Part shown: piece after piece, positions 1-8,498 of the stretch
Position numbering within the stretch: position 1 is the first letter of the stretch
Layout: each line of letters starts with the position of its first letter
Assembly: GCA_022432975.1 (NCBI GenBank)
Contig: CM039502.1
Span: 78,139,181 to 78,203,180 of the forward strand
Length of the DNA stretch: 64,000 bases
Direction: 5' to 3'
Origin: Begonia masoniana
Lineage: Eukaryota > Streptophyta > Magnoliopsida > Cucurbitales > Begoniaceae
Made by a program: the position numbers and the translations under genes
The notes under the pieces: model-generated
The model's database searches: none
What the model was told of the DNA's origin: nothing
The model's input: the letters and a program-made list of their open reading frames with translations, nothing else

Positions 1-889
1 CAGGTTTTCCTTTTACGACTTGTTTGAATCCCATCCTGCTGAGAGTAGAATAGGAATAGAAATTGGAGGGCATAAGTCTCACAGGCTCCTCCTCCTCTGG
101 AAGAACAACCTCAAGACTAGCAAATAACCGCATGAGAAGCAGATTATACGGTAGAGATGTAGCTCTGGAGGAGACAGCAAGAATCATCCTTCGAACAACT
201 ATATACCCAATGTTGAAGGGTGTCTTGAGATAGATTGCATACAGAACAAATAGTTCCATTGAGCTCACTTCGTCATAATGTCCACCCTTGGGAACAATAT
301 TGAAATCAATCATATGACGAAAAACTCTGGCTCTAGGGGTCAGATGTTTGCCCTTTAACGGATCAGGGGAAGAATTGGGGTCCACAGTAATTTCCCTGAG
401 AAATTGTAGTCCATCAGACGTTCCAAAAAAGGGTAGCTCAGGCCTTGTCACATACTTGTAAGGGCAGTTATCCAAATGAGGAGCTCCCAGAAGGGCATTT
501 ATGGACTGAGGAGTAATCTCAATGGGAGTGTTGTAGACGTAGCTCTTAATGGAGGGGTAATCAGTGGAAAAGCTAAGGTTTGCATAAAACATCCTAATCG
601 CTTCAGGGTAGAAGAATGATTCGGTCTCAAAGAGACCTATCAACCCGAGATCAGTCAAGGGTTCAATAAAGTCCAATCCGGCTAACTCTTCAAAAGAAAT
701 ACCCTTACTAGGAATTAACGATTTGAACCGATAGTCATTGTGGTACTTTACCTCAGCAGCTTGAGTAAGAAAGTAGAAGGTTGGCCACTCCGTTCCACGA
801 GGAATCTCTCGGGAAGGACGATCAGAAACTTTGGCCATCTTCTTGGTCGGTTTGGAAACGGCGCGAGATGATTGACCTTGAGATTCCAT
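1..889 (-). CDS. Putative plant transposon protein domain ORF (partial)
   Basis: An uninterrupted minus-strand frame of 296 codons starts at the ATG at 889 (MESQGQSSRAV) and leaves the window at the left edge, so the C-terminus is missing. The body (FLTQAAEVKYHNDYRFKS, then FYANLSFSTDYPSIKSYVYN, then INALLGAPHLDNCPY) resembles the plant family usually labelled putative plant transposon protein or Transposase_32. That label is historical, and no catalytic motif is visible. The N-terminus is rich in Ser and Lys. It lies downstream of, and on the same strand as, the intact Copia pol at 1231-4338. The 1000-1170 spacer carries the same TCGG core motifs as that element's LTR, so it may be an extra ORF between pol and the 3' LTR. 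A separate neighbouring element cannot be excluded. Family call moderate, function unknown. Confidence 0.65.
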   Translation of the reverse strand, partial: MESQGQSSRAVSKPTKKMAKVSDRPSREIPRGTEWPTFYFLTQAAEVKYHNDYRFKSLIPSKGISFEELAGLDFIEPLTDLGLIGLFETESFFYPEAIRMFYANLSFSTDYPSIKSYVYNTPIEITPQSINALLGAPHLDNCPYKYVTRPELPFFGTSDGLQFLREITVDPNSSPDPLKGKHLTPRARVFRHMIDFNIVPKGGHYDEVSSMELFVLYAIYLKTPFNIGYIVVRRMILAVSSRATSLPYNLLLMRLFASLEVVLPEEEEPVRLMPSNFYSYSTLSRMGFKQVVKGKP

Positions 890-1230
890 TGCTAGAAGAG
901 GATTCGACAGAGAAAATTTGGTAGGGCAGGGGTTTAGAGAAAGAGCGCAAAAAGTAGAGTGTCTGGGCGAAGAAGAATGAATTTAAAAGAAATAACTCAT
1001 CGCCAGACGAAGAAGATATACGTGTCGGCAGATTGAGGAATACATCTTCCGATGGGTTACACGTGTCGGCAGATTGATCAGAACAGCTTCCGATGGGATA
1101 GAAAACACTGCATCTGCCGATACCTACCGGTAGAAATGCATCTTCCGATGCTTAGAGAAAAATCAGCATCTACCGATGCTTTCACAACAAGGAATTGCTA
1201 ACACTTGGGAATTTTCCAAAAGAGACAGAA
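890..1230. other. Spacer between pol and the left ORF, with TCGG motifs
   Basis: No ORF is present. From 1020 to 1180 there are repeated cores such as GTCGGCAGATTG, CTTCCGATGGG, CATCTGCCGAT and CATCTACCGATG, in both orientations. They match the motif family packed into the LTR at 6743-7301. This supports the spacer, and by inference the ORF to its left, belonging to the same Copia element. No clear polypurine tract or LTR end was seen. Confidence 0.5.
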
Positions 1231-4200
1231 TTATTTTCTATCAACCCTAATGAGACCTAACCTTATTCTGATATTATTGAACGTCTTCTCATCCAAGGGT
1301 TTTGTAAAGATGTCGGCCAATTGATCTACAGAATTAACAAATTCTAAAGAGATATCTCCTCTTTGAACATGTTCACGGATGAAATGATACCTTACATCAA
1401 TATGTTTTGTTCTAGAGTGTTGAATAGGATTTTTAGAAATGTTGATAGCACTGGTGTTATCACACCGAATAGGAATCCTATCAAAGAACAGATTATAGTC
1501 CTCCAAAGTCTGTTTCATCCAAAGCATTTGTGCACAACAACTGCCTGCAGCAATATATTCACTTTCTGCAGTTGAGAGTGCAACAAAATTCTGTTTCTTA
1601 GAATACCAAGACACTAGAGATTCACCAAGAAATTGACATGTTCCTGTGGTGCTTTTCCTATCAACTAGACTACCAGCATAGTCAGAATCTGAATATCCAA
1701 TCAGATCAAAGGAAGTTCCCTTAGGATACCATAAACCTAAGTCATAAGTCCCACTCAAATATTTGAAAATCCTTTTTACTGCAGATAAATGAGATTCCTT
1801 AGGGGCAGCCTGAAACCTAGCACAAAGGCACATACTAAAGAGTATATCTGGCCTACTAGCAGTCAGATACAACAGAGAACCAATCATACCACGATATTTC
1901 TTGATATCCACACTTATACCATTTTCATCCTTGTCCAATTTAGTAGTGGTACTCATGGGAGTTTTAGAAGATTTGACAGTTTCTAATCCAAATTTCTTAA
2001 GGAGTTCCTTAATGTACTTCTCTTGACAGAAGAAGATTCCATCAGGAGACTGATTAATCTGGAATCCTAGGAAGAACTTTAACTCCCCCATCATACTCAT
2101 CTCAAATTCACTTTGCATGAGGGATGAGAACTCATTACACATTTTGACATTTGTTGATCCAAAAATAATGTCATCGACATAAATTTGAACAAGCAAAATG
2201 TCTGCATCCTTTTGCATGGTAAATAGAGTTGAATCAGAATTACCCTTTTTGAAATTTCTTTCTTCAAGGAAATTCTTCAATCTATCATACCAAGCTCTAG
2301 GAGCCTGCTTAAGACCATAAAGAGCTTTTCTAAGTTTGTAGACATGGTCGGGTTTATCAAAGGCTTCGAAACCTAAAGGTTGCTCTACATAAACTTCTTC
2401 TGTAATATAACCATTTAAGAATGCACTCTTTACATTCATTTGAAAGAGTGTGAAGTTTTTGTAGCAAGCAAAAGCAAGGAGCATCCTAATTGACTCTAAT
2501 CTAGCTACAGGGGCAAAAGATTCCTCAAAATCAATTCCCTCTTCCTGAGAGTACCCCTTAGCAACTAGTCTAGCTTTGTTTCTTACAACAATCCCATTTT
2601 CATCCAATTTATTCTTAAAGACCCACTTAGTTCCAATAATGGGATGATCCTTAGGCCTTGGAACAAGTTCCCATACCTTGCTCCTTTCAAATTGATTTAG
2701 CTCCTCTTGCATAGCTAAAATCCAATTCTCATCATTCTCGGCCTCTTCAAACTTCTTAGGCTCTACTTGAGATAAAAATGCCACATTGGCACAGAGATTC
2801 CTAAGAGAGGATCTAGTCTTAACACCTAGTGTAGGATCACCTAAAACTTCATCTATTGGATCATTTCTGACATATTTCCAATCTCTAGGAAGAGCAGGAT
2901 TTTCATCCTTGACAGAAACTATATCATGAGGAATAGAAGAAGGTTCTAAAGATTTTTCTTCTTGAATGGGATCTGTAGGCTTTTCTAAGGAAAGGGAATC
3001 CAGTTGTTTTTCCAAGGGATCATCCTCATCCACATTCATTAATGGCTGAGGAGTCTCATCAAAATTGACATGAACAGATTCCTCAACAACAAGAGTTCTC
3101 CTATTGAAAACTCTGTAAGCTTTACTGGTCAAAGAATATCCTAGAAAAATTCCAAGATCGGATTTGGAATCGAATTTTCCTAAGTTATCCTTAGTATTAA
3201 GAATAAAACATTTGCAACCGAAAGCTCTAAAATACTTAACAGTAGGAGTCTTGCCATTCCAAAGTTCATAGGGAGTTTTTTCAAGAATAGGTCTTATAGA
3301 GACCCGATTGAGTACATAGCAAGCTGTAGCAACAGCTTCAGCCCATAAGTATTTAGGAAGGGAATTTTCACTAAGCATAGTCCTAGCTAGCTCCTGGAGA
3401 GATCTATTCTTCCTCTCAACAATACCATTTTGCTGAGGAGTCCTAGGTGAAGAGAAATTGTGCTCAATTCCATTTTTGAGACACAAGAGTTCAAATCTCT
3501 CATTTTCAAATTCTCCACCATGATCACTACGAATAGCAACAATGGTGAGTCCCTTTTCATTTTGAACTCTTTTCCTAAAGCTAGAAAAGGTTTCAAAGGT
3601 CTCATCCTTAGACTTCAGGAAATATACCCAGGTGAATCTAGAGAAATCATCTACAATAACAAAGGCATAGAATTTGCCGCCTAGGCTTGCTATATTGGAA
3701 GGACCGAAGAGGTCCATGTGAAGAAGTTGGAGAGGCTTAGAAGTGGAGATTGCATTCTTTGATGCAAAAGAGCTTTTGATCTGCTTGCCCATTTGACAAG
3801 CTTCACAGACCCTATCCTTTTCAAAGGATATCTTAGGGATTCCTCTAACTAGGTTCTCCTTAGTAATCTTAGCTAAGGTATCCATCCCTACGTGTCCTAA
3901 TCTCCTATGCCAGATCCAAGAATCATGAGAAGAATTGACAGCAAAACATTTTTCATCAATATGCTCAATAGCATCCATGTCAATAATATAAATGTTCTCT
4001 TTCCTATAGCCAGTGAACAGAGTTTTATCATTCGATGCATCTTTAATTATACATAAGTTTGATTTAAAAATCACCTCATATCCTTTATCACATAACTGGC
4101 TAATACTAAGCAGATTATGCTTTAATCCCTCAACTAAAAGCACATTTTCAATAGTAGGATTAAAACTGTTACCTATATTGCCGATGCCAACTATTTTGCC

Positions 4201-4338
4201 CTTTTGGTTTCCACCAAAAGTAACACTTCCTTTCTTTTTGTTGACAGCAGCAAAACTGGTTGAGTCTCCTGTCATATGCCTCGAGCATCCACTGTCGAGG
4301 TACCACTGATTCTTTCCAGGAGAGCACTCAACCTGCAA
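1231..4338 (-). CDS. pol: Copia pol polyprotein (protease, integrase, RT, RNase H)
   Basis: A 1035-residue open frame. In order: aspartic protease [13 protein letters not shown] (residues 12-24); integrase zinc finger (HRRLGHVG about 144, CEACQMGK about 178); integrase core with [18 protein letters not shown] and [13 protein letters not shown]; reverse transcriptase with [10 protein letters not shown] and the active-site IYVDDIIFG; RNase H ending with [16 protein letters not shown] and [17 protein letters not shown]. All expected catalytic residues are visible and there is no internal stop. The listed start follows the upstream stop; a gag-pol fusion is usual in this family. A TTTCTGTTTTGCAG stretch just before the protease looks like a splice acceptor, but its use is not shown. 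The product would cleave, copy and integrate the element's RNA. Confidence 0.93.
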   Translation of the reverse strand: MQVECSPGKNQWYLDSGCSRHMTGDSTSFAAVNKKKGSVTFGGNQKGKIVGIGNIGNSFNPTIENVLLVEGLKHNLLSISQLCDKGYEVIFKSNLCIIKDASNDKTLFTGYRKENIYIIDMDAIEHIDEKCFAVNSSHDSWIWHRRLGHVGMDTLAKITKENLVRGIPKISFEKDRVCEACQMGKQIKSSFASKNAISTSKPLQLLHMDLFGPSNIASLGGKFYAFVIVDDFSRFTWVYFLKSKDETFETFSSFRKRVQNEKGLTIVAIRSDHGGEFENERFELLCLKNGIEHNFSSPRTPQQNGIVERKNRSLQELARTMLSENSLPKYLWAEAVATACYVLNRVSIRPILEKTPYELWNGKTPTVKYFRAFGCKCFILNTKDNLGKFDSKSDLGIFLGYSLTSKAYRVFNRRTLVVEESVHVNFDETPQPLMNVDEDDPLEKQLDSLSLEKPTDPIQEEKSLEPSSIPHDIVSVKDENPALPRDWKYVRNDPIDEVLGDPTLGVKTRSSLRNLCANVAFLSQVEPKKFEEAENDENWILAMQEELNQFERSKVWELVPRPKDHPIIGTKWVFKNKLDENGIVVRNKARLVAKGYSQEEGIDFEESFAPVARLESIRMLLAFACYKNFTLFQMNVKSAFLNGYITEEVYVEQPLGFEAFDKPDHVYKLRKALYGLKQAPRAWYDRLKNFLEERNFKKGNSDSTLFTMQKDADILLVQIYVDDIIFGSTNVKMCNEFSSLMQSEFEMSMMGELKFFLGFQINQSPDGIFFCQEKYIKELLKKFGLETVKSSKTPMSTTTKLDKDENGISVDIKKYRGMIGSLLYLTASRPDILFSMCLCARFQAAPKESHLSAVKRIFKYLSGTYDLGLWYPKGTSFDLIGYSDSDYAGSLVDRKSTTGTCQFLGESLVSWYSKKQNFVALSTAESEYIAAGSCCAQMLWMKQTLEDYNLFFDRIPIRCDNTSAINISKNPIQHSRTKHIDVRYHFIREHVQRGDISLEFVNSVDQLADIFTKPLDEKTFNNIRIRLGLIRVDRK

Positions 4339-4422
4339 AACAGAAATTAATTGGTCTTCTTAGGTACCCAAATCTTTTGGGTCCTAGTGTTAGGTCTGGT
4401 TCCCTTGGGAACCCATTGGAGT

Positions 4423-5805
4423 TTACCAATGATTTTTTATAGTTTGCTTTAACGGACATACAAAAGATTTATGTCCTGTTTCATTACACGCATGGCAGAC
4501 AGAGGGTCTAACAAAGAAGTTTTTAAAGACTTTCTTTTTATTAGTCTTGTCATACCCTAATCCTGTTCTGTCAAAATTTGCTCTCTGACCTGCTATTACC
4601 ATCTTAAATAATTTGTCGTCCTTAGTGAAGTTCAGAATAATATTATTCAAATCTTCGTTTTTGCTTTTAAACTTATCAATTTCCTTGACATGCAAGTCTA
4701 CATCTTTAGCATGCTTTTCAGCTAAGCTAGCATTTTCCTTTTTCAGCAAATTATATTTAGTCTTAAGCATCCCAAACTGCTTAACTAAATCGTTAAACGC
4801 ATCAATAAGCTCACTCTCATCATTGTCACTCTCACTGTCACTTAAAGTATCAGAAGACAAGGAACTAACCTTTTCTTCGTGAGCCATGAAGCATAGGTTT
4901 GCTACTTCCTCATCTTCTGAGGATGATGTGTCACCTTCACTGTCATCCCAAGTAGCCTTCATGGCCTTCTTCTTAAACTTCTTGGGATACTTCTTTGCTT
5001 GTGGACAATCAGCCTTCATATGTCCAGGCTTTCCACACCCAAAGCACGTGATTTCCTTTTCCTTTTGAGACTTTTCACCTTTCGGAAATTTCCTTCCTTG
5101 CAGTCTTTTCCTTTGGAGAAATTTACTGAACCTCCTGGTGATGAGTGCAATATCCTCATCATTATCTTCCTCTTCTTCAGAGTCATCTTGCTTACTTGAT
5201 GAGGCTTTGAGTGCAATGTCCTTTTTCTTGCTGATCTCTTTCTCCTTAAGATCTTCCTTCTCATTGGCTCTCATTGTAATCTCGTGAGACATGAGAGAGC
5301 CAACGAGCTCTTCAAGTTTAAGAACCTTCAGATCCCGAGCTTCTTGAATGGCTGTCACTTTAGGTTGCCAAGCTCGTGGAAGGCATCTCAAAATTTTCCT
5401 GACTAGTTCTTCACCTGTATACATCTTACCAAGAACTTTTAATCCATTAGTAATATTAGTGAATCTAGTAAACATAGAAGATATGGACTCATCCTTTTCC
5501 ATGGAGAACAATTCATACTCATGAACAAGCATGCTTAATTTGCTCTCTTTAACTTGGTTTGTTCCCTCATGAGTTACTTCTAATAAATGCCAGATTTCCT
5601 GAGCACTATCACACCCCTGAACTCTGTTGAATTCATCACGATTTAGAGCACAGTATAGGGTGTTAATGGCTTTGGCATTTAGACTCAAGTTCCTCTTGTC
5701 GGACTCAGTTAAATCAGCAGAGACCTTGGGAACACTTTTGCCATCTACAGTTTTCATGGCACTAAATGGACCATATTCTATAATGTTCCATAACTCATAG
5801 TCCAT
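4423..5805 (-). CDS. gag: Copia gag (nucleocapsid) protein
   Basis: A 460-residue frame from the ATG at 5805 (MDYELWNIIEYGPF). The N-terminal half is a UBN2-type Copia gag domain (KAINTLYCALNRDEFNRV, then LMSHEITM near residue 178). Two zinc knuckles follow: CFGCGKPGHMKADC (about 254-267) and CHACNETGHKSFVC near the C-terminus, with an acidic Ser/Glu/Asp-rich linker and a Lys-rich coiled region between them. The frame stops at NHW. In another frame the next codons read a WVPK-type tail (LQWVPKG, IWVPKK) typical of SIRE gags. A one-base change in the T6 run at 4434-4439 (A6 in the sense strand) would restore that tail. The protein packages element RNA into virus-like particles in the cytoplasm. 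Confidence 0.9.
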   Translation of the reverse strand: MDYELWNIIEYGPFSAMKTVDGKSVPKVSADLTESDKRNLSLNAKAINTLYCALNRDEFNRVQGCDSAQEIWHLLEVTHEGTNQVKESKLSMLVHEYELFSMEKDESISSMFTRFTNITNGLKVLGKMYTGEELVRKILRCLPRAWQPKVTAIQEARDLKVLKLEELVGSLMSHEITMRANEKEDLKEKEISKKKDIALKASSSKQDDSEEEEDNDEDIALITRRFSKFLQRKRLQGRKFPKGEKSQKEKEITCFGCGKPGHMKADCPQAKKYPKKFKKKAMKATWDDSEGDTSSSEDEEVANLCFMAHEEKVSSLSSDTLSDSESDNDESELIDAFNDLVKQFGMLKTKYNLLKKENASLAEKHAKDVDLHVKEIDKFKSKNEDLNNIILNFTKDDKLFKMVIAGQRANFDRTGLGYDKTNKKKVFKNFFVRPSVCHACNETGHKSFVCPLKQTIKNHW

Positions 5806-5970
5806 GGCTTGAATGAATTCTCATTCTCGCCTTCCAGTAAACCTAATCACTGCCATCGAATAGAGGTGGCCTAGAGATGGACTGACCCTCAATGTGTGAG
5901 GAGTTTGAGTTGAATGCCATGATTAGTATATCACAGAATACAAATACAACTTAGACAATGATAGACCTTT

Positions 5971-5982
5971 CTCTGATACCAA
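5971..5982 (-). other. Primer binding site of the Sirevirus-like element
   Basis: On the minus strand this reads TTGGTATCAGAG, complementary to the 3' end of plant initiator tRNA-Met. It lies one base from the LTR edge (5984). It fixes the element's orientation and the inner end of its 5' LTR. Confidence 0.85.
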
Positions 5983-6477
5983 TTGTAGGATCGGTATTGT
6001 CTAAGAGGGGGGTGAATTAGACCTTTTTAAATTTTAATTACTAGTCAACTTAATTTCTCTCCTAGATTAAACTTATAGATTTATCACAAGTGATCAGATA
6101 ATGTAAAGAGAGAGAGAGAGAGAAATTCGACACCAGTATTTTTACGTGGTTCGGCCAAACTGCCTACGTCCACGCTCCAAGGCTCCTCCTTGAAGATTCC
6201 TTACTTCTCCTCAACGAGAAATCCTGATCGAGCTTTCGAGCGTCGATCCAAAGCCTTTTACACAATACAGGATTGAACTTTACGGGCGTCAATCCACTGC
6301 CTTATACAAATTTAGAGTTTGTAAAGTTTTGCACAAAAAACTACTCTCTCACAGGATCTGAATCTCAAGTTCGAATGTAAGAGGAGAGTAGTACGATTTA
6401 CAGAGTATGAATATTTTCGCAAGTTAGGGCTCCGGAATTCAAATCGCAAAAGTTGTTCCTTTGTGCTCTAAGCTCGG

Positions 6478-6487
6478 CTTTTATACT
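6478..6487 (-). promoter_or_regulatory. LTR TATA box
   Basis: The minus strand reads GAGTATAAAAGCC. It lies inside the LTR, about 500 bp before the primer site, as expected for the pol II promoter that starts the genomic RNA. Placement is by motif only. Confidence 0.55.
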
Positions 6488-6742
6488 CTGTCCATTTTCT
6501 GCTTGACTTCAATGCTTCTAAACCAATAATAGAACTTTGTTACCGTTGGGAAGCATCCTGTACAAGTTCAGGTAGCCGTTGCCGTTTGTAGTTGTAAATC
6601 GTCGTCGCCATTAATGTTCTGGAGTTATGGCAGAAAACGACGTCACTGTAGCTTCGCGGCCTAATTTGAATTCTGGCGGAAGTTCACCGGCATATGCAAC
6701 TAATGAGCGGAGGACACGTATCGGTGAATGCTGCTTGAAATG

Positions 6743-7301
6743 CCATCGGCAGATATATCCTTGAATTCCATCGGCAGAAGCATCTTTAAAACTCATCGGC
6801 AGAGACAATCCGTGAACTTCATCGGCACATTCTATCTTCAAAGCCATCGGCAGATGTTTCTTTAAAAGCGCCATCGGCAGAAGTCTCTTTAAAAACCATC
6901 GGCAGATGAACTCATGAAACTTGTCGTCTAGTGATCGGCATGAGCAAGCTTTGGTTATTATCTCCTTTTGTCGTTTAGTCAATCGGCAGGAGTAGCTTCA
7001 AACATCATCGGCATACGTGTTCACATATCATCGGCAGATGAAACAAGTAAGTACTTTGACACATCATCGGCATCTGTCATCAGAAACAGCTATCGGCAGA
7101 AAAAGCATGTGCTGACTTGACACGTCATCGGCATATGTCATCAGAAACAGCTATCGGCAGAGAAAGCATGTGCTGACTTGACACGTCATCGGCATATGTC
7201 ATCAAAGACGCTATCGGCAGATGATAACTTCTAAACGGCGTCTTCTTCTGCTTAGCAATCGGCAGAGGCTTCCATTTTTTTGATGTATAGTCATCGGTAG
7301 A
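6743..7301. repeat. Dispersed array of about 19 ATCGGCA/ATCGGTA cores
   Basis: About 19 cores, mostly CATCGGCAGA or CATCGGCATA, occur in about 560 bp at irregular spacing of 12-60 bp. Part of it is a tandem repeat of about 61 bp (7078-7210, about two and a half copies) carrying two cores per unit. TTGTCGTCTAGTGATCGG at 6921 and a similar TTGTCGTTTAGT at 6969 sit within the array. Short palindrome-like GC-rich motifs repeated in LTRs are known in grass Sireviruses. The motif here differs in sequence. Confidence 0.8.
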
Positions 7302-7554
7302 AGCACGCGTTTTACAGCCCTGTTTTTCTGTTCTGCTCTGTATACTCAAACCGATTTTATTAGACAACTAAAATACCCTTGTTCAGGGTATTGTCAACCA
7401 AACTTGTATTGATAATTCTTATTTAAATACACATAATTAAATTGTATACTTAATACACAAATACATAATAAAAAACAAATTATGACTTAAACACTCTATA
7501 AGTCAACACTGTGATCTTGTCCCACGGATCCCGCTTAAGAAACAGAAACGACCC

Positions 7555-8140
7555 GCTTTGATACCAATTGAAAGATTAAGATCAGTTATGCGATGTCACA
7601 CAGAGTGTTTCGTGTGACACCGATAATTAATACAATGATGGACAATTATAAATATGCAGAAATTAAAGAGACAAGAGGTTGATAACGCAGTTCAACAAAT
7701 CGCCTACGTCTGCGGGGCCACACCCAGATATAAAAACATTTCACGAGTTCACAAAGTTACAAGATAATCGGACTTATACAAATAAAGACTCCCTCTTATC
7801 TTTGTCGCCGCCTCTTCCTAACTTCCTAATGAAATTGTTTTTGCGAGCTCCCCTCGACTTGAGATCGATCTCTCCCGTGATCTAAAAGCAACAAGCTCCC
7901 CTTGTTGTTGATGACTCCTCCCAGAATCCGTGTATGGCAAGATCTCATTTCCCACGATCAAAATGACAAGCTCCCCTTGTCGATAAACAGAACTCCTCCC
8001 GAGTTCAAATGCAGTCTCCTCCTGAGACTGAGTTTCAATGAAGAATAAGGGCGATTGCCTCATAGGACACCGCCTCGGTAAACCCCAGGTGCGTTGTCTT
8101 CGGACGCAATTAATAACCACACGAATAACGATGATCCACA
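7555..8140 (-). repeat. Primer site and LTR remnant of an older Copia-like element
   Basis: TTGGTATCAAAGC on the minus strand (7567-7555) is a primer site. The LTR it adjoins runs from TGAAAGATTAAG (7569) rightwards to about 8140. It includes a stretch like the Sirevirus LTR (compare CGCCTACGTCTGCGGGGCC here with CTGCCTACGTCCACG at 6162). No coding region survives. The Sirevirus-like element sits in what was its leader, just to the left. Confidence 0.5.
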
Positions 8141-8166
8141 GATAAAAAAAAAAAAAAAAAAAAAAA
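8141..8166. repeat. Poly(A) run
   Basis: About 26 consecutive A residues separate the LTR remnant on the left from the TGTAAC-type LTR fragment on the right. It may mark an insertion border, but no target duplication was found. Confidence 0.7.
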
Positions 8167-8398
8167 TGGCTCATAAGTCTTTCTTTTCCTGTACTTATCT
8201 TGATCATCCTTCTAATCGTATCTCGTATTCTGTTCAGTAATCATTTCATCGTAGACATGCTCATATTAATAATCCTGTCATCATTCATATTTCGTCAATT
8301 ACTCTATGTGGTTAAGGGAGGATTTGGTGCCGGTAAAGGGTTCGACAGGAGTTGATTATGGCCTACTGTGGGTCGTATTCATATGTCCTACTGCGGAC
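8167..8398 (-). repeat. Fragment of a TGTAAC-type LTR, cut by the gap
   Basis: The stretch with GGTTAAGGGAGGATTTG and GGGTCGTATTCAT matches 30415-30500 of the solo LTR at 29368-34363, in the same orientation. The last 50 bp start a short tandem repeat (TATGGCCTACTGTGG, then TATGTCCTACTGCGG) that runs into the N block. This is the LTR position where the related copy carries its 47-bp minisatellite. Confidence 0.6.
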
Positions 8399-8498
8399 NN
8401 NNNNNNNNNNNNNNNNNNNNNNNNNNNNNNNNNNNNNNNNNNNNNNNNNNNNNNNNNNNNNNNNNNNNNNNNNNNNNNNNNNNNNNNNNNNNNNNNNN
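8399..8498. other. Assembly gap (100 N)
   Basis: Exactly 100 N, a conventional placeholder for a gap of unknown size. The left edge is inside a short tandem repeat of an LTR fragment. The right edge is unrelated A+T-rich DNA. Confidence 1.

Larger units (their letters stand above)
1231..7400 (-). mobile_element. Sirevirus-like Ty1/Copia retrotransposon (3' end outside window)
   Basis: Read on the minus strand the order is 5' LTR (7400-5984), primer site, gag (5805-4423), then pol (4338-1231) with protease, integrase, reverse transcriptase and RNase H. That is Copia order. The gag with two CCHC knuckles, the long LTR and possible room for a third ORF suggest the Sirevirus/SIRE lineage. Both coding regions are open over their whole length, so the insertion is young by plant standards. 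The 3' LTR is not in the window, so LTR divergence and the target duplication cannot be checked. It inserted about 155 bp from the primer site of an older element at 7555-8140. Confidence 0.85.
5984..7400 (-). repeat. 5' LTR of the Sirevirus-like element
   Basis: The inner edge begins TGTAGGATCGG on the plus strand, next to the primer site. The outer edge is placed at GTATTGTCAACCA (7400), giving TG...CA ends and about 1417 bp. The outer edge is inferred, because the partner LTR is outside the window. Inside are a GA microsatellite (6108-6122), a TATA box (6478-6487), and a dense set of ATCGGCA motifs (6743-7301). Confidence 0.7.

Noticed and set aside
4613..5199. Plus-strand frames over the Copia gag
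   Set aside because: Shadows of the antisense gag frame with no independent support.
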